Source: an uncultured Tropicimonas sp.
GTDB taxonomy: Bacteria; Pseudomonadota; Alphaproteobacteria; Rhodobacterales; Rhodobacteraceae
DNA length: 37,376 bases
NCBI GenBank assembly: GCA_947495685.1
Contig: CANLZY010000042.1
Span: 1 to 37,376, forward strand
Reading direction: 5' to 3'
Part shown: positions 1-7,518 of the stretch, piece by piece
Layout: the number at the start of each line of letters is the position of its first letter
Numbering within the stretch: the first letter of the stretch is position 1
The notes under the pieces: generated by a model
Told to the model about the DNA's origin: nothing
The model's input: only the letters and a program-made list of their open reading frames with translations
Databases searched by the model: none
Position numbers and translations under genes: made by a program

Positions 1-385
1 TTGATGCGCCTGATCGACACGCAGTTCCTTGAAACCCCGTTCTATGGCGTTCGGCAAATGACATGGCACCTGCGCAATGAGGAGCAATTGGTGAATGAGA
101 AACCTATCCGCCGTTTGATGCGCTTGATGGGGCTCATGCCGATCCGCTGCCCGGCAGTGTCTTGCGCAGCAATGCACGAGAGGGAACCAGAAGCCCAACA
201 CCCGCAAGCCCGCCAAGGGGCACAGGATTTACCCCTGTTTGCTGCGCGGCTTGCAGGTGGTTCGACCGAACCAGGTCTGGGCGGCGGACATCACCTACCT
301 GCCAATGCGACGCGGGTTCCTCTACCTGGTCGCCATCATGGACTGGTACACCCGCAAGGTCTTGGCCTGGCGCATTTCCAACACG
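1..385 (+). pseudogene. IS3-family transposase OrfB remnant, frameshifted and truncated
   Basis: This is part of an integrase-like (rve, DDE) transposase of the IS3 family. It starts before the window edge. Frame 1 gives the OrfB N-terminal part with the phrases YGVRQM and RRLMRLMGLMPI. After an insertion at about 145-185 the protein resumes in frame 2 with the expected continuation QKPNT, LLRGL, RPNQVWAADITYLPMRRGF and AIMDWYTRKVLAWRISNT. The first catalytic Asp is in ADITYLP. Homology stops at RISNT (385), so the second Asp and the Glu are missing and no active enzyme can be made. The frame change is explained by the hairpin insertion at 151-184 (net about +40 bases, taking I-Y-Q-K as the native reading from family knowledge). 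Immediately downstream lie another hairpin copy and an IS5-family remnant in the opposite direction. Confidence 0.88.
151..184 (+). repeat. Short hairpin insertion element, copy 1 (in IS3 orfB)
   Basis: A 34-base unit starting with the box CCGGCAG (151-157) and ending with GAGAGGG (178-184). Between them lies an imperfect hairpin: GTG (157-159) pairs with CAC (175-177), TTGC (162-165) with GCAA (169-172), loop GCA. It interrupts the IS3 orfB reading frame between the codons for MPI and QKPNT and shifts the frame by +1. It closely resembles the copies at 508-541, 388-420 and 13428-13457. No coding role is apparent. Confidence 0.8.
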
Positions 386-387
386 CC

Positions 388-420
388 CCCTCTCGGCGAC
401 GCTTTGCATCGCCTGCCGGG
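388..420 (-). repeat. Short hairpin insertion element, copy 2 (IS3/IS5 junction)
   Basis: Read on the minus strand, the unit has the box CCGGCAG, then stem GGCGATGC, loop AAA, stem GCGTCGCC (one T-G mismatch), then GAGAGGG. On the plus strand it runs from CCCTCTC at 388 to CCGGG at 420. It sits exactly where IS3 homology ends (385) and just before IS5 homology begins (about 436). It may therefore mark the recombination point that joined the two remnants. Confidence 0.78.
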
Positions 421-435
421 CAGTGATTGGCATCG

Positions 436-1005
436 GCCCTGCGCCCCGTGCGTGCGGGCCTGCCATCCGCCACCGCCGAGGACCTTGATCCCGGTCCTGT
501 CCGTTGACCGGCAGGGTCTTGCAATGCAATGCCCGGGAGGGGGCCAGCAAGTTCAGTGGGCCATCTGCGCCGCGATAGGGAATCTGGACGGCCCGGGTCT
601 TCTGCCTCCTGCATAGGGTGGAAAAATCCGGAACGGGCCAGTCCAGCCCCGCAAGCCGGAGCAGACTGGCGACCATCCCGGCGGTCTGGCGCAGGGGGAG
701 CTTCAGGAGACCCTTGATCGAAAGGCAGACTTGGATGGCGGCATCAGAGAAGACCGGTGGCCGTCCGGGGCGCCCCTCTCGCGGCGCCAGCCAAGCCATA
801 TCCTTGTCGACCCAGATCAGCAGCGAACCGCGCTTCTTGAATGACGCCCTCGCCAGTGGGCTCGAACCAATGGCGCCTCAGTGGCTCGATAGCTGGACCC
901 GTTCGTCGTGCGGTAGCGCGCGGCAGGTGGTTTGCTCATGCAGAGCGTCAAACGGCATGGATTCGCAAAGTGACTCCTCTACAGATCGAATTCTGCAACA
1001 ACGCC
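436..1005 (-). pseudogene. IS5-family transposase remnant
   Basis: The N-terminal part of an IS5-family DDE transposase, read on the minus strand. From about 830 it reads KKRGSLLIW, DKDMAWLAPREGRPGRPPVF, LPLRQTAGMVASLLRLAGLD and VPDFSTLCRRQK, then PYRGADGPLNLL. There the frame is broken by the hairpin insertion at 508-541. It resumes in another frame with the expected TGIKVLGGGGWQARTHGAQG, so the catalytic first Asp of the VDSTG motif lies right at the insertion. Everything after about 436 is missing. Upstream an ATG at about 959 opens MPFDALHEQTT, which runs into a stop (codon after SSH) before the conserved part. The segment around 965-1005 (TGCAGAATTCGATCTG on the minus strand) looks like the outer end of the element, from memory of similar ISs. 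The gene is dead. Confidence 0.82.
508..541 (+). repeat. Short hairpin insertion element, copy 3 (in the IS5 transposase)
   Basis: A 34-base unit with box CCGGCAG (508-514) and 3' box GGGAGGG (535-541). The hairpin pairs GGG with CCC and TTGCA with TGCAA around a single A. It has the same length as the 151-184 copy, and differences in the stem are compensated: GTG/CAC there is GGG/CCC here. It splits the IS5 transposase between NLL and the TGIKVLG motif (net about +40 bases). It lies antisense to the transposase gene, whereas copy 1 lies sense to its host gene. Confidence 0.8.
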
Positions 1006-1347
1006 GTTGGCCTGTCTCATCGTCGAAGAGGCAGATGTGAACTCTCCGCCCCGTTGTTTGGCCCGCGACCGGTTTTCTGTCGGGCGCAAGCGCCAGTCGC
1101 CTGGAAAGCTGCGCCGTAGGAGCGAAGCAAATCAGTGACGATGGCCTCCGGTGAACTTCAGTGCCGCATGGCTTTCTTCGTGGGTTTCAAACCGCTATCT
1201 GCTCGTTCGGAATGTTTGCGAAGCTCTGAGGAACTTCGCCTTCGGGATTGGTCGCACGTCAAAGGTGGTGTCGTTCACCATTCATCGGGACGGACCACTC
1301 TTCTCCGCCAACCGGAGTCCCTCATCCGACTCGCACAACATGATCCG
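1006..1347. other. Stretch without a supported gene
   Basis: No reading frame here has family features. The open frames on the plus strand read through the antisense of the neighbouring DUF1127 and anSME genes and look like shadows. The base composition is more even than in the IS remnants. I see no RNA gene or repeat. Confidence 0.5.
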
Positions 1348-1563
1348 TCACGATGGCAAGTCTGCAACGAATTGCGAGATCTGTTTGCGTCTAAGCCCGC
1401 GCTTTGCCAATTCCGCATCGGAGAGATTAAGGAGTTTGTGAGCCATTGCAGCCTGATGGCGGGCACGTTGGAAAATCATCAAATAAACCAGAACTGCACG
1501 AAATGGCGCGAGAAGCGCCTCACTCCGGATGGTTGGTCTGTGGAATGCGGAAATAGCAGACAT
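1348..1563 (-). CDS. Small DUF1127 (YjiS-like) protein
   Basis: A 71-residue basic protein. The C-terminal part, LLNLSDAELAKRGLRRKQI, matches the family pattern of a short helix followed by LSDxELxxxGLxRxxI, typical of DUF1127 proteins, which are abundant small alphaproteobacterial proteins; some are linked to RNA turnover or phosphate and stress regulation. I chose the ATG at 1563 because AGGG lies about 8 bases upstream and the conserved domain fits this length; the frame is open further upstream to 1728 but without family features. It lies downstream of the broken anSME gene on the same strand, about 220 bases away. Its role in this locus cannot be inferred. Confidence 0.7.
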   Translation of the reverse strand: MSAISAFHRPTIRSEALLAPFRAVLVYLMIFQRARHQAAMAHKLLNLSDAELAKRGLRRKQISQFVADLPS

Positions 1564-1780
1564 AAGGACACCCTGTCGATTAGTCGTCCTCCCCTTCATT
1601 ACGAGTATGACATCGCCACTGTTTGCGCTACCATCTTCTTTGCATGGCACAACTGCGCCTGCCAAATAGCATCCTTGAAACAAAAAGGATCTTTCCGGGG
1701 CCGTTCGGGGAATGCCGCCTGCAACCACCGCCCGGATGAGGTCAAACCATTAGAGATTCGCCCGACCTCAAAGTGTTGCG

Positions 1781-3028
1781 TTACTTCTGACAGCGGGCTT
1801 TGGGGTGTTTTCGCGCCGCGTCAGTGGTCGCGCGACCCGTCGAGACTGGCCGCGCCCTGTCGAGTAGCCTCTCTTCGGCGTGGAGGAAGTACACGGTTTA
1901 GCTCTCGCAGAAATAGTGGTGCCGGGGTTCACCGTTCCGGGCCTTTGCGATGCGGTGTCTCGGGCAGCCGCCGTTGCAGGCAAAGCGATAGTCGCAGGCC
2001 TTGCATTGCTCTGTCAGGCTAGTCGCCTTTGCCTGCTTGAAGCGCTCGGTCCAGAGCATGTCGCGCATCGGTGTTTCTGTGATCCGGCCAATGCTGGATT
2101 CTGGATAGACATAATGATCGCAGGAAATGAGGCTACCGTCATGTTCCAGCGCCAGGCTGTCGCCGCAGGTTTCGGCGAACACGCACAGCCCGCTGACCCA
2201 ATTGCCCAGCATCACGTCAAAATGCTGGACAAAAACCTCGCCGATATCGTTTCGAAGCCAGGTGTCGAAAACGTCGCAGAGGAACTTGCCATAGGCACGC
2301 GGACTGACACTCCACTCCGTCACGCTATTGCTCGGGTCCATATCGACCCGTGGTACGCCTGTCAGACCGTCGGCCCCGTTGCGCTCCACGAGCGGAATGA
2401 ACTGCATGAAGTCGATGTCTAACCCCTCGAGGAGGCGATAAACCTTCTTGCCCTTGCCGCCATTTACGCGGTGCACTGTTGTCAGCGAATTATGCTCAAC
2501 CTCATGCCGCTGCGGGATCTCGAGGCCGCGCATGACCTTGTCGAAGGTCGGCTGTCCTTGGTGGTCGATCCTGCAGGGTTCATGGACTTTCTTGGGCCCG
2601 TCGGTGCTGATGCCGATCAGGAATTCGTTGCCATGAAGGAACGCGCCCCAATCGTCGTCCAGCAACATGCCGTTGGTCTCGAAGGAATTGGTGATCTTGG
2701 AATCCGCAGGAGCACACTTGGCCTGCAGATCCACGATCTTCCGCAAGTAGTCCACGCCAAGCATCGTCGGTTCACCGGCCTGCCAAGCGAAATGGATTTC
2801 CGGCAACCCTGCCTTGAGCGAGGTGTTCATGACCTGTCGGATATAGCTTTCCAACACCTCATCTGACTTTCGAAACTTCCGCGATGAGGGGTAAAGATTA
2901 TCCGTTTCAGTGTATTAGCAGCTTTTGCAGTCAATGTTGCATCGCGACCCGATAGGTTTCGTCATGATGCTGAACGGTCGCGGTTGGGGCACGGGAGGGC
3001 TCTCTTGCTCAATGGTGGTTTTCGGCAC
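1781..3028 (-). pseudogene. Anaerobic sulfatase-maturating enzyme (radical SAM), broken by two in-frame TAA codons
   Basis: anSME enzymes use S-adenosylmethionine and Fe-S clusters to oxidise the active-site Cys or Ser of sulfatases to formylglycine. The frame reads RPFSIMTKPIGSRCNIDCKSC, with the radical SAM CxxxCxxC motif at about residues 30, 34 and 37. Later come AWQAGEPTMLG, the SPASM-type cysteines (CGDSLALEHDGSLISCDHYVYPE, then CKACDYRFACNGGCPRHR) and HYFCES. A TAA (2915-2917) directly follows the third cluster Cys, where the family has an aromatic residue (CYY/CFY). A second TAA (1898-1900) follows HYFCES, where the family has Tyr (ESYxxFFLHAE). After it the same frame continues TVYFLHAEERLLDRAR to a natural stop at 1781. 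No indel is needed to read the whole domain of about 415 residues. The start is uncertain; I used a GTG at 3028, and the frame is open to 3172. Neighbouring sulfatases carry the Cys-type motif this enzyme would modify. Confidence 0.85.
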
Positions 3029-3246
3029 AGGGTGATCTGGCGAGGCAACGAAACCTTCGCCCCGCTTACCCAAGCGGCCGAAGCCCGCAAGCCGCAGGGC
3101 TGACGCTTCGGTTTCCTCCAGCCCCCTCCTTGCCGCACGCCGGCTGCGACACCGGCGCGTGTGTTCCCGCACGATGTGCAGATCCCTACGACACGAGCCG
3201 GGTATGCCCGCATAGGCCCAGCCTTCCGCCGGGGCAATGACTCCCC

Positions 3247-3306
3247 TTGACAGAATCCCCGAAATCGCGCATCAATTGGCAATATCCCAATAATGGGATA
3301 TATAAT
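3247..3306 (+). promoter_or_regulatory. Probable promoter and operator of the IclR-type gene
   Basis: A perfect inverted repeat, ATATCCCA (3282-3289) and TGGGATAT (3294-3301) with a 4-base spacer, overlaps a TATAAT at 3301-3306. A second small palindrome, CCAAATTTGG (3308-3317), follows at once and repeats the TTGGGA half-site. TTGGCA at 3276-3281 could be the -35 (19-base spacing); TTGACA at 3247-3252 is too far from TATAAT. IclR-family proteins often bind such palindromes next to their own gene, so autoregulation is likely, but this is inference. Confidence 0.6.
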
Positions 3307-3318
3307 GCCAAATTTGGG

Positions 3319-4134
3319 ATGGAAATGGATCCGACGGGACGCACTCTGCAAGTTTTGGAATTCATCATGGCCGCGGGACCGGGGCCGGTGAAACAAGTCG
3401 ACATTGCGCGACACTGCGGACTGTCGACCTCAACACTGAACCGGATCGTCAGGTCTCTGTCCGATTGGGGCTACTTGTTCCTCACAAGCGAGAAGCACTG
3501 TGTTCGCAACTTCCGGCTCGAACGGAACGTTCCGATGTCGCAGACCTACCTGGCCAAGCTCGACAGCACGATGAGAGGCCTCTCCTCCCGGCTTGGCGTT
3601 TCGGCTGAGGTGATTGTGGTCGCCGGCCACGAACTCCTGTGGCACTCCAAGACCGACCACCCGGACCACAACGTGCTCATCCGCGCCAGCGTTGGTTTTC
3701 GCCGCTCACTATACGCGCTGGACGCTCTGTCGCAGCTGTATCTGAGCCGGCTGACCTGGGACGAAGTGCAGGCCCATTTCTTCACCGACGGCTTCTATGA
3801 GCCTCTTCGAAATACCGGACAGCCAACACGTTGGCTTCCGGAAACGACGGTCCGGGAAACGTTAGACCGCGTGCGTTCCGAAGTATTTGCCGCCGATTCC
3901 GAAGGAAATCACGTTGGAATTCGCAGATGTGCAACAGTGGTTGAAGACCCGAATGGCAGATTCCTGCATTTGCTGGCTTTGGCCGAACCTGAAGACAATT
4001 CGACCAGCGAGATCGACAAGTATCGAGACGCTTTGCTGACGGTGCGCGCGGAACTGTCCGAACTTGGATACGCCGAGAGCAGCGCCAATCGTCTTGTCCC
4101 GAAACACCACGCCTTGCCGCTTCGAGGAGGATAA
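3319..4134 (+). CDS. IclR-family transcriptional regulator
   Basis: About 271 residues from the ATG at 3319. The N-terminal winged helix-turn-helix reads GRTLQVLEFI, VKQVDIARHCGLSTSTLNRIVRSL and WGYL, as in IclR proteins. The rest is the effector-binding domain, with SAEVIVVAGHELLWHSKT, LIRASVGFRRSLYALDALSQLYLS and a late section on HVGIRRCATVVEDPNGRFLHLLALAEPEDN. An in-frame TTG at 3247 would add 24 residues but would place the start upstream of the palindromic operator and TATAAT, so I prefer 3319; the leader would then be very short. It stands just before tctB, tctA, tctC and two sulfatase genes in the same direction, so it probably controls them in response to the imported substrate or a breakdown product. 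The ligand is unknown. Confidence 0.85.
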   Translation: MEMDPTGRTLQVLEFIMAAGPGPVKQVDIARHCGLSTSTLNRIVRSLSDWGYLFLTSEKHCVRNFRLERNVPMSQTYLAKLDSTMRGLSSRLGVSAEVIVVAGHELLWHSKTDHPDHNVLIRASVGFRRSLYALDALSQLYLSRLTWDEVQAHFFTDGFYEPLRNTGQPTRWLPETTVRETLDRVRSEVFAADSEGNHVGIRRCATVVEDPNGRFLHLLALAEPEDNSTSEIDKYRDALLTVRAELSELGYAESSANRLVPKHHALPLRGG

Positions 4135-4167
4135 AGAAGCGTCGGTCAGAACAATTAGGGAGGAACC

Positions 4168-4212
4168 ATGACATATCTGAAAATACCGGCCCTCAGGCAG
4201 GCAGGTGATTGA
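4168..4212 (+). CDS. Possible 14-codon leader peptide before tctB
   Basis: An ATG at 4168 has a strong ribosome-binding site (AGGGAGGAACC directly upstream). It opens MTYLKIPALRQAGD, and its TGA at 4210-4212 abuts the tctB ATG at 4213. The arrangement would couple translation of the short peptide to tctB. It could also be a gene remnant. I know no family for it. Confidence 0.45.
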   Translation: MTYLKIPALRQAGD

Positions 4213-4680
4213 ATGACCTGGAGAAGCCTGAACAGCATAATGTCTGTTATTCTGATAATAGGCGGTCTGTGCTATGCTTTGAACTTGAACCATAGTGCGT
4301 CGCAGGCAATCTACTTTTCGTCTGGTGGCGTTGGACCCACCTATTTTCCCAACATCCTTACGGCGCTGCTCATAGTGTTGTGCGTGGTTACCCTGTACAA
4401 TAATTTCCGCGACAAGAGTCCGGAGAACACCGAGACAATCACCACACACAATCTCTGGTACATTGTCGCCACGTTTCTCCTCGTCATTGCTTTCGTGGCG
4501 AGTTGGCAGCTGCTTGGTTACTTCTATCTGAACGCATTCATTCTGATAACCGTCTTGCTGACGATCTACAGAATGGACTTCGGCCTGCCAAACAGCCTGA
4601 TTGTTGCCGCGGTGACGTCGGCTTTCACAACGGGATTTCTTTATGTTCTGTTCGGAAAGATTCTGACTATTTCCTTTTAG
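4213..4680 (+). CDS. tctB: Tripartite tricarboxylate transporter, small membrane subunit TctB
   Basis: A 155-residue membrane protein with four hydrophobic segments: about residues 8-24, 45-62, 84-104 with 108-122, and 130-150. Size and order (B-A-C with an extracytoplasmic binding protein) are typical of the small subunit of the Na+-dependent TTT family. An early motif, SSGGVGPTYFP, matches the family's usual G-x-G-P-x-x-FP turn. In the complex it pairs with TctA in the inner membrane and receives substrate from TctC. The start directly follows the stop of a short leader reading frame. Substrates of the family are citrate, other carboxylates and related organic acids; here a sulfated acid is plausible given the adjacent sulfatases. 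Confidence 0.85.
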   Translation: MTWRSLNSIMSVILIIGGLCYALNLNHSASQAIYFSSGGVGPTYFPNILTALLIVLCVVTLYNNFRDKSPENTETITTHNLWYIVATFLLVIAFVASWQLLGYFYLNAFILITVLLTIYRMDFGLPNSLIVAAVTSAFTTGFLYVLFGKILTISF

Positions 4681-4693
4681 AGGTGGAAAGAAA

Positions 4694-6217
4694 ATGGAAA
4701 CTCTCGGCCACGATCTGCAGAACCTGTTCACGATAACCAACCTGCTGTGCATTCTGCTCGGCACATTGGTAGGGATGGTGTTTGGCGCCCTTCCGGGGCT
4801 CGGCACGGTCATCGCCGTGGCTCTCTTGCTGCCCGTTACATTCACCCTTCCGCCCCTTGCCGGGATCCTGATGTTGCTCGCGACATACCAGGCGGGCGAA
4901 TATGGTGGCTCGATATCTGCTATTCTTCTTGGTGTGCCCGGAACCCCTCAGGCGGCCGCAACCGTCATTGACGGGCATGCAATGGCAATGAACGACTCCC
5001 CCGGGAAAGCCCTGAGCTACTCCCTTCTGTCCTCCAGCATTGGCGGCATCTTTGGGGGTATGGTTCTCATCTTTGTTTCTGTCCCTCTGGCCGAGTTCGC
5101 TCTCAACTTCGGCAGCCCCGAGTACTTTCTGTTGGGCGTTATCGGTCTGATGGCGGTGGGCCTGCTGAGCGGGCGCGACAAAGTCAAGAGCCTGATCTCA
5201 GTTGTTCTGGGCCTGATGGCCGGAACAGTCGGCGTCGATACACTGACCGGGGTCAACCGCGCGACCTTCAACCAACCAGAACTTATGGATGGAATAAACC
5301 TCGTCGCATTTCTGGTTGGGATGTTCGCGATTTCCGAGCTGTTCTTGATGATCAGCAAGGGGCTGAACATCAGCTATGTCGCAGACTATTCGAAACTGAA
5401 GACCGGCCTTACGTTCCGCGAAATAAAGAACATCATCCGGCCGACGACAATCGGGTCGTTGATTGGCGCCGGGACAGGAATCCTGCCCGGAATCGGCGGC
5501 GGCGCATCTTGCTGGTTTGCCTACGCAGCCGTCAGCAAGTCGTCCAAGAACCCCGAAAGCTTTGGCAAGGGGTGCGCCGAAGGCATTGCCGCCCCGGAAT
5601 CGTCCAATAATGCATCTGCGGGTGGTGCCCTTGTTCCGTTTCTTGCACTCGGCATTCCGGGCTCGGCCGCCATCGCGATCATTATGGGTGCATTCATCAT
5701 GCACGGAATTCAGCCGGGACCGAATGTGTTCACGGCCGAGCGCGACCTGGTATACGGGATCTTCTACGGATTCATCCTGACAACGGTGGCCATGTACCTG
5801 ATTGGCCGCATGTTGACGCCGGTCTTCGCGAGAGTACTCGTGGTGCCGAATTCCTTCCTGGTCTCGATTGTGATGGTGCTTTGCCTGATCGGGATTTACG
5901 CGTCAAAAAGCGCGTTCTTTGACCTGTGGCTGGCACTCGGCATCGGTGTGACCTTTTACTTTCTCAAGAGACTGCAATACTCGGTTTCTTCCGTGATCAT
6001 CGCCTATGTGCTCGCGCCGATTATCGAAGAGAATTTCCGGCGGTCTCTGACGCTTTCAAATGGAAACTACGGTGTTTTCTTTGAAAGTATCTATTCCATA
6101 GCCTTGGTCCTGATGATTGTAGGTGCCATCTCGGCAAGCGTTTACGGGGACTACAAGAAGAGAAACAATCGCGCGAATTCCACAGATACGGATGAACGCA
6201 TTGACGCCAAGAACTGA
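4694..6217 (+). CDS. tctA: Tripartite tricarboxylate transporter, large membrane subunit TctA
   Basis: 507 residues, the usual size for TctA, with about 11-12 membrane segments. Family signatures are visible: GALPGLGTVIAVALLLPVTF near residues 32-51, YQAGEYGGSISAILLGVPGTP (about 65-85) and its inverted partner GAGTGILPGIGGGASCWFAY, followed by GCAEGIAAPESSNNASAGGALVPFLALGIPGSAA. These two repeated G/P-rich loops are the transport core. The start has a good ribosome site (GAGGTGGAAAG) 14 bases after tctB. It forms the permease with TctB and depends on the binding protein encoded downstream. Confidence 0.93.
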   Translation: METLGHDLQNLFTITNLLCILLGTLVGMVFGALPGLGTVIAVALLLPVTFTLPPLAGILMLLATYQAGEYGGSISAILLGVPGTPQAAATVIDGHAMAMNDSPGKALSYSLLSSSIGGIFGGMVLIFVSVPLAEFALNFGSPEYFLLGVIGLMAVGLLSGRDKVKSLISVVLGLMAGTVGVDTLTGVNRATFNQPELMDGINLVAFLVGMFAISELFLMISKGLNISYVADYSKLKTGLTFREIKNIIRPTTIGSLIGAGTGILPGIGGGASCWFAYAAVSKSSKNPESFGKGCAEGIAAPESSNNASAGGALVPFLALGIPGSAAIAIIMGAFIMHGIQPGPNVFTAERDLVYGIFYGFILTTVAMYLIGRMLTPVFARVLVVPNSFLVSIVMVLCLIGIYASKSAFFDLWLALGIGVTFYFLKRLQYSVSSVIIAYVLAPIIEENFRRSLTLSNGNYGVFFESIYSIALVLMIVGAISASVYGDYKKRNNRANSTDTDERIDAKN

Positions 6218-6352
6218 ATGGCGACGGAGGAGGAGCAAAGTAGCTGAAATGTGATTGGCTGCTTCTGAATGAACCATGGATGCGCGCCCTGCCTCCAAAA
6301 TGACGACAAACCGGGCGTGCAATGGCGATAGATCTAAAGGGAGATCAACTAA

Positions 6353-7336
6353 ATGCTGACATTTCTGACAAAAGCCGCTGTGGCAGGCTTGGCGGTTGCC
6401 TCAATTGGCCTGGCAACAAATCCGTCGATGGCAAATGCCGAGGGTTATCCCGAAAAGCCGATCACCTGGATCGTGCCTGATGGTGCGGGCGGCGGTCTGG
6501 ATTCCATCGTGCGGACCATCTATCCGTATGTTGCGAAGAACCTGCCGAATGACGCGACCTTCGTTTTGAAGAACCTCCCCGGCGCGACGCAGACAATCGC
6601 CGTTTCTGCCGTGTATAATGCCGAGCCGGACGGTTACACGATCGGTCAGGCCTCCGTTGCACCGCTGACGATCATGCCCCATCTCGGCAAGACCAGCTAT
6701 GCGGGATACGAGGACTTCGAACTGATCGCGAACGTGTTCGACGCCGCCCACTACATCGTCGTGCCTGGCGACTCGCCTTTCGGATCGCTTGAGGACCTGC
6801 TGACGCATGCCAAGGAGAACCCCGGAAAGGTTCGCGTCGGTGTCGATGGGGTGTTCAACGTCCAGCACCTGCCGCTGTTGAACCTGGAACTCTCCGCCGA
6901 AGTCGATCTGAACGAGATCACCTACAAGAGCAGCGCCGAGACCAAGAAGGCAATTCTGGGTGGTGAAATCGAAGCTGGCATCATGCCATCGCATATCATC
7001 ATTTCAGAGTATGAAGCCGGCACCCTCAAGCCGATCGTCGATGTGATGGAAGTGAAGCCGGACTACTTCGCCGATATTCCGTCCCTGAAAGATCTTGGCT
7101 ACACGCCGAGCCAGCTCTTTGTGGGCGTCATCGCGCCGAAGGGAACACCCCAGGAAATCCTGGACGTCCTGTCCGCCGCCGTCGATGCCGCGCTCCAGGA
7201 TCCCGAGTTGCTCGAAGCCCTGGCCAAGCGGAAGATCATGGTCAACTACAATGACTCCGAGGCCTACCTGGCCCGGATGCAGGAACTTGACGTCGTGAAC
7301 AAAGGGGTCCTGAAGGACCTTGGCGTGCTGAAGTAA
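6353..7336 (+). CDS. tctC: Tripartite tricarboxylate transporter, periplasmic binding protein TctC
   Basis: 327 residues. It begins with a Sec signal peptide (about residues 1-29, ending SMANA), then YPEKPITWIVPDGAGGGLDSIVRT, the N-terminal signature of the Bug/TctC binding proteins. Later family features are NLPGATQTIAVSAVYNAEPDGYTIG, GKVRVGVDG, VGVIAPKGTPQEILDVLSAAVDAAL and a C-terminal NKGVLKDLG. It captures the substrate in the periplasm for TctAB. AAGGGAGAT lies 7 bases before the ATG. It is separated from tctA by about 135 bases without a gene and is followed by a long hairpin (7351-7402). The asparagine and aspartate usually contacting carboxylates cannot be judged without an alignment. 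Confidence 0.92.
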   Translation: MLTFLTKAAVAGLAVASIGLATNPSMANAEGYPEKPITWIVPDGAGGGLDSIVRTIYPYVAKNLPNDATFVLKNLPGATQTIAVSAVYNAEPDGYTIGQASVAPLTIMPHLGKTSYAGYEDFELIANVFDAAHYIVVPGDSPFGSLEDLLTHAKENPGKVRVGVDGVFNVQHLPLLNLELSAEVDLNEITYKSSAETKKAILGGEIEAGIMPSHIIISEYEAGTLKPIVDVMEVKPDYFADIPSLKDLGYTPSQLFVGVIAPKGTPQEILDVLSAAVDAALQDPELLEALAKRKIMVNYNDSEAYLARMQELDVVNKGVLKDLGVLK

Positions 7337-7350
7337 GCGCAAGAGAGATC

Positions 7351-7402
7351 ATTGGCCCGGTCTTCGAGGGTCAAACGGCCGGAGAAATCTGACCGGGCCA
7401 AT
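7351..7402 (+). terminator. Long inverted repeat after tctC (attenuator or mRNA-stabilising hairpin)
   Basis: A perfect 12-base inverted repeat, ATTGGCCCGGTC (7351-7362) and GACCGGGCCAAT (7391-7402), with a 28-base loop. No run of T follows, so it is a poor Rho-independent terminator. Such structures after binding-protein genes commonly protect the upstream mRNA, letting the binding protein be made in excess over downstream enzymes. Confidence 0.55.
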
Positions 7403-7518
7403 GGAACATCCGACACACCAGGGAATGGCCTGGGGGAGCATCAGAAGCCTTCCCGGTCCTCTGGAAGAGAAGAATCTTTTGGCTGATCCCAAGAGACGGC
7501 TTTGAGGGTATCGAACTC

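Noticed and set aside
845-905. Imperfect hairpin (GCCATTGG / CCACTGGC) near the stop in the IS5 remnant N-terminus
   Set aside because: I do not know the native N-terminal sequence of this IS well enough to call an insertion; an ordinary nonsense change is as likely.
1135-2022. Long plus-strand open frame of 295 codons
   Set aside because: It runs antisense to the DUF1127 and anSME genes, has no family features and odd composition; it is a shadow.
3040-3240. GC-rich stretch upstream of the anSME considered as a group II intron or other mobile remnant
   Set aside because: No intron motif or reverse transcriptase sequence could be identified; only a small CCGCTT/AAGCGG stem is present.
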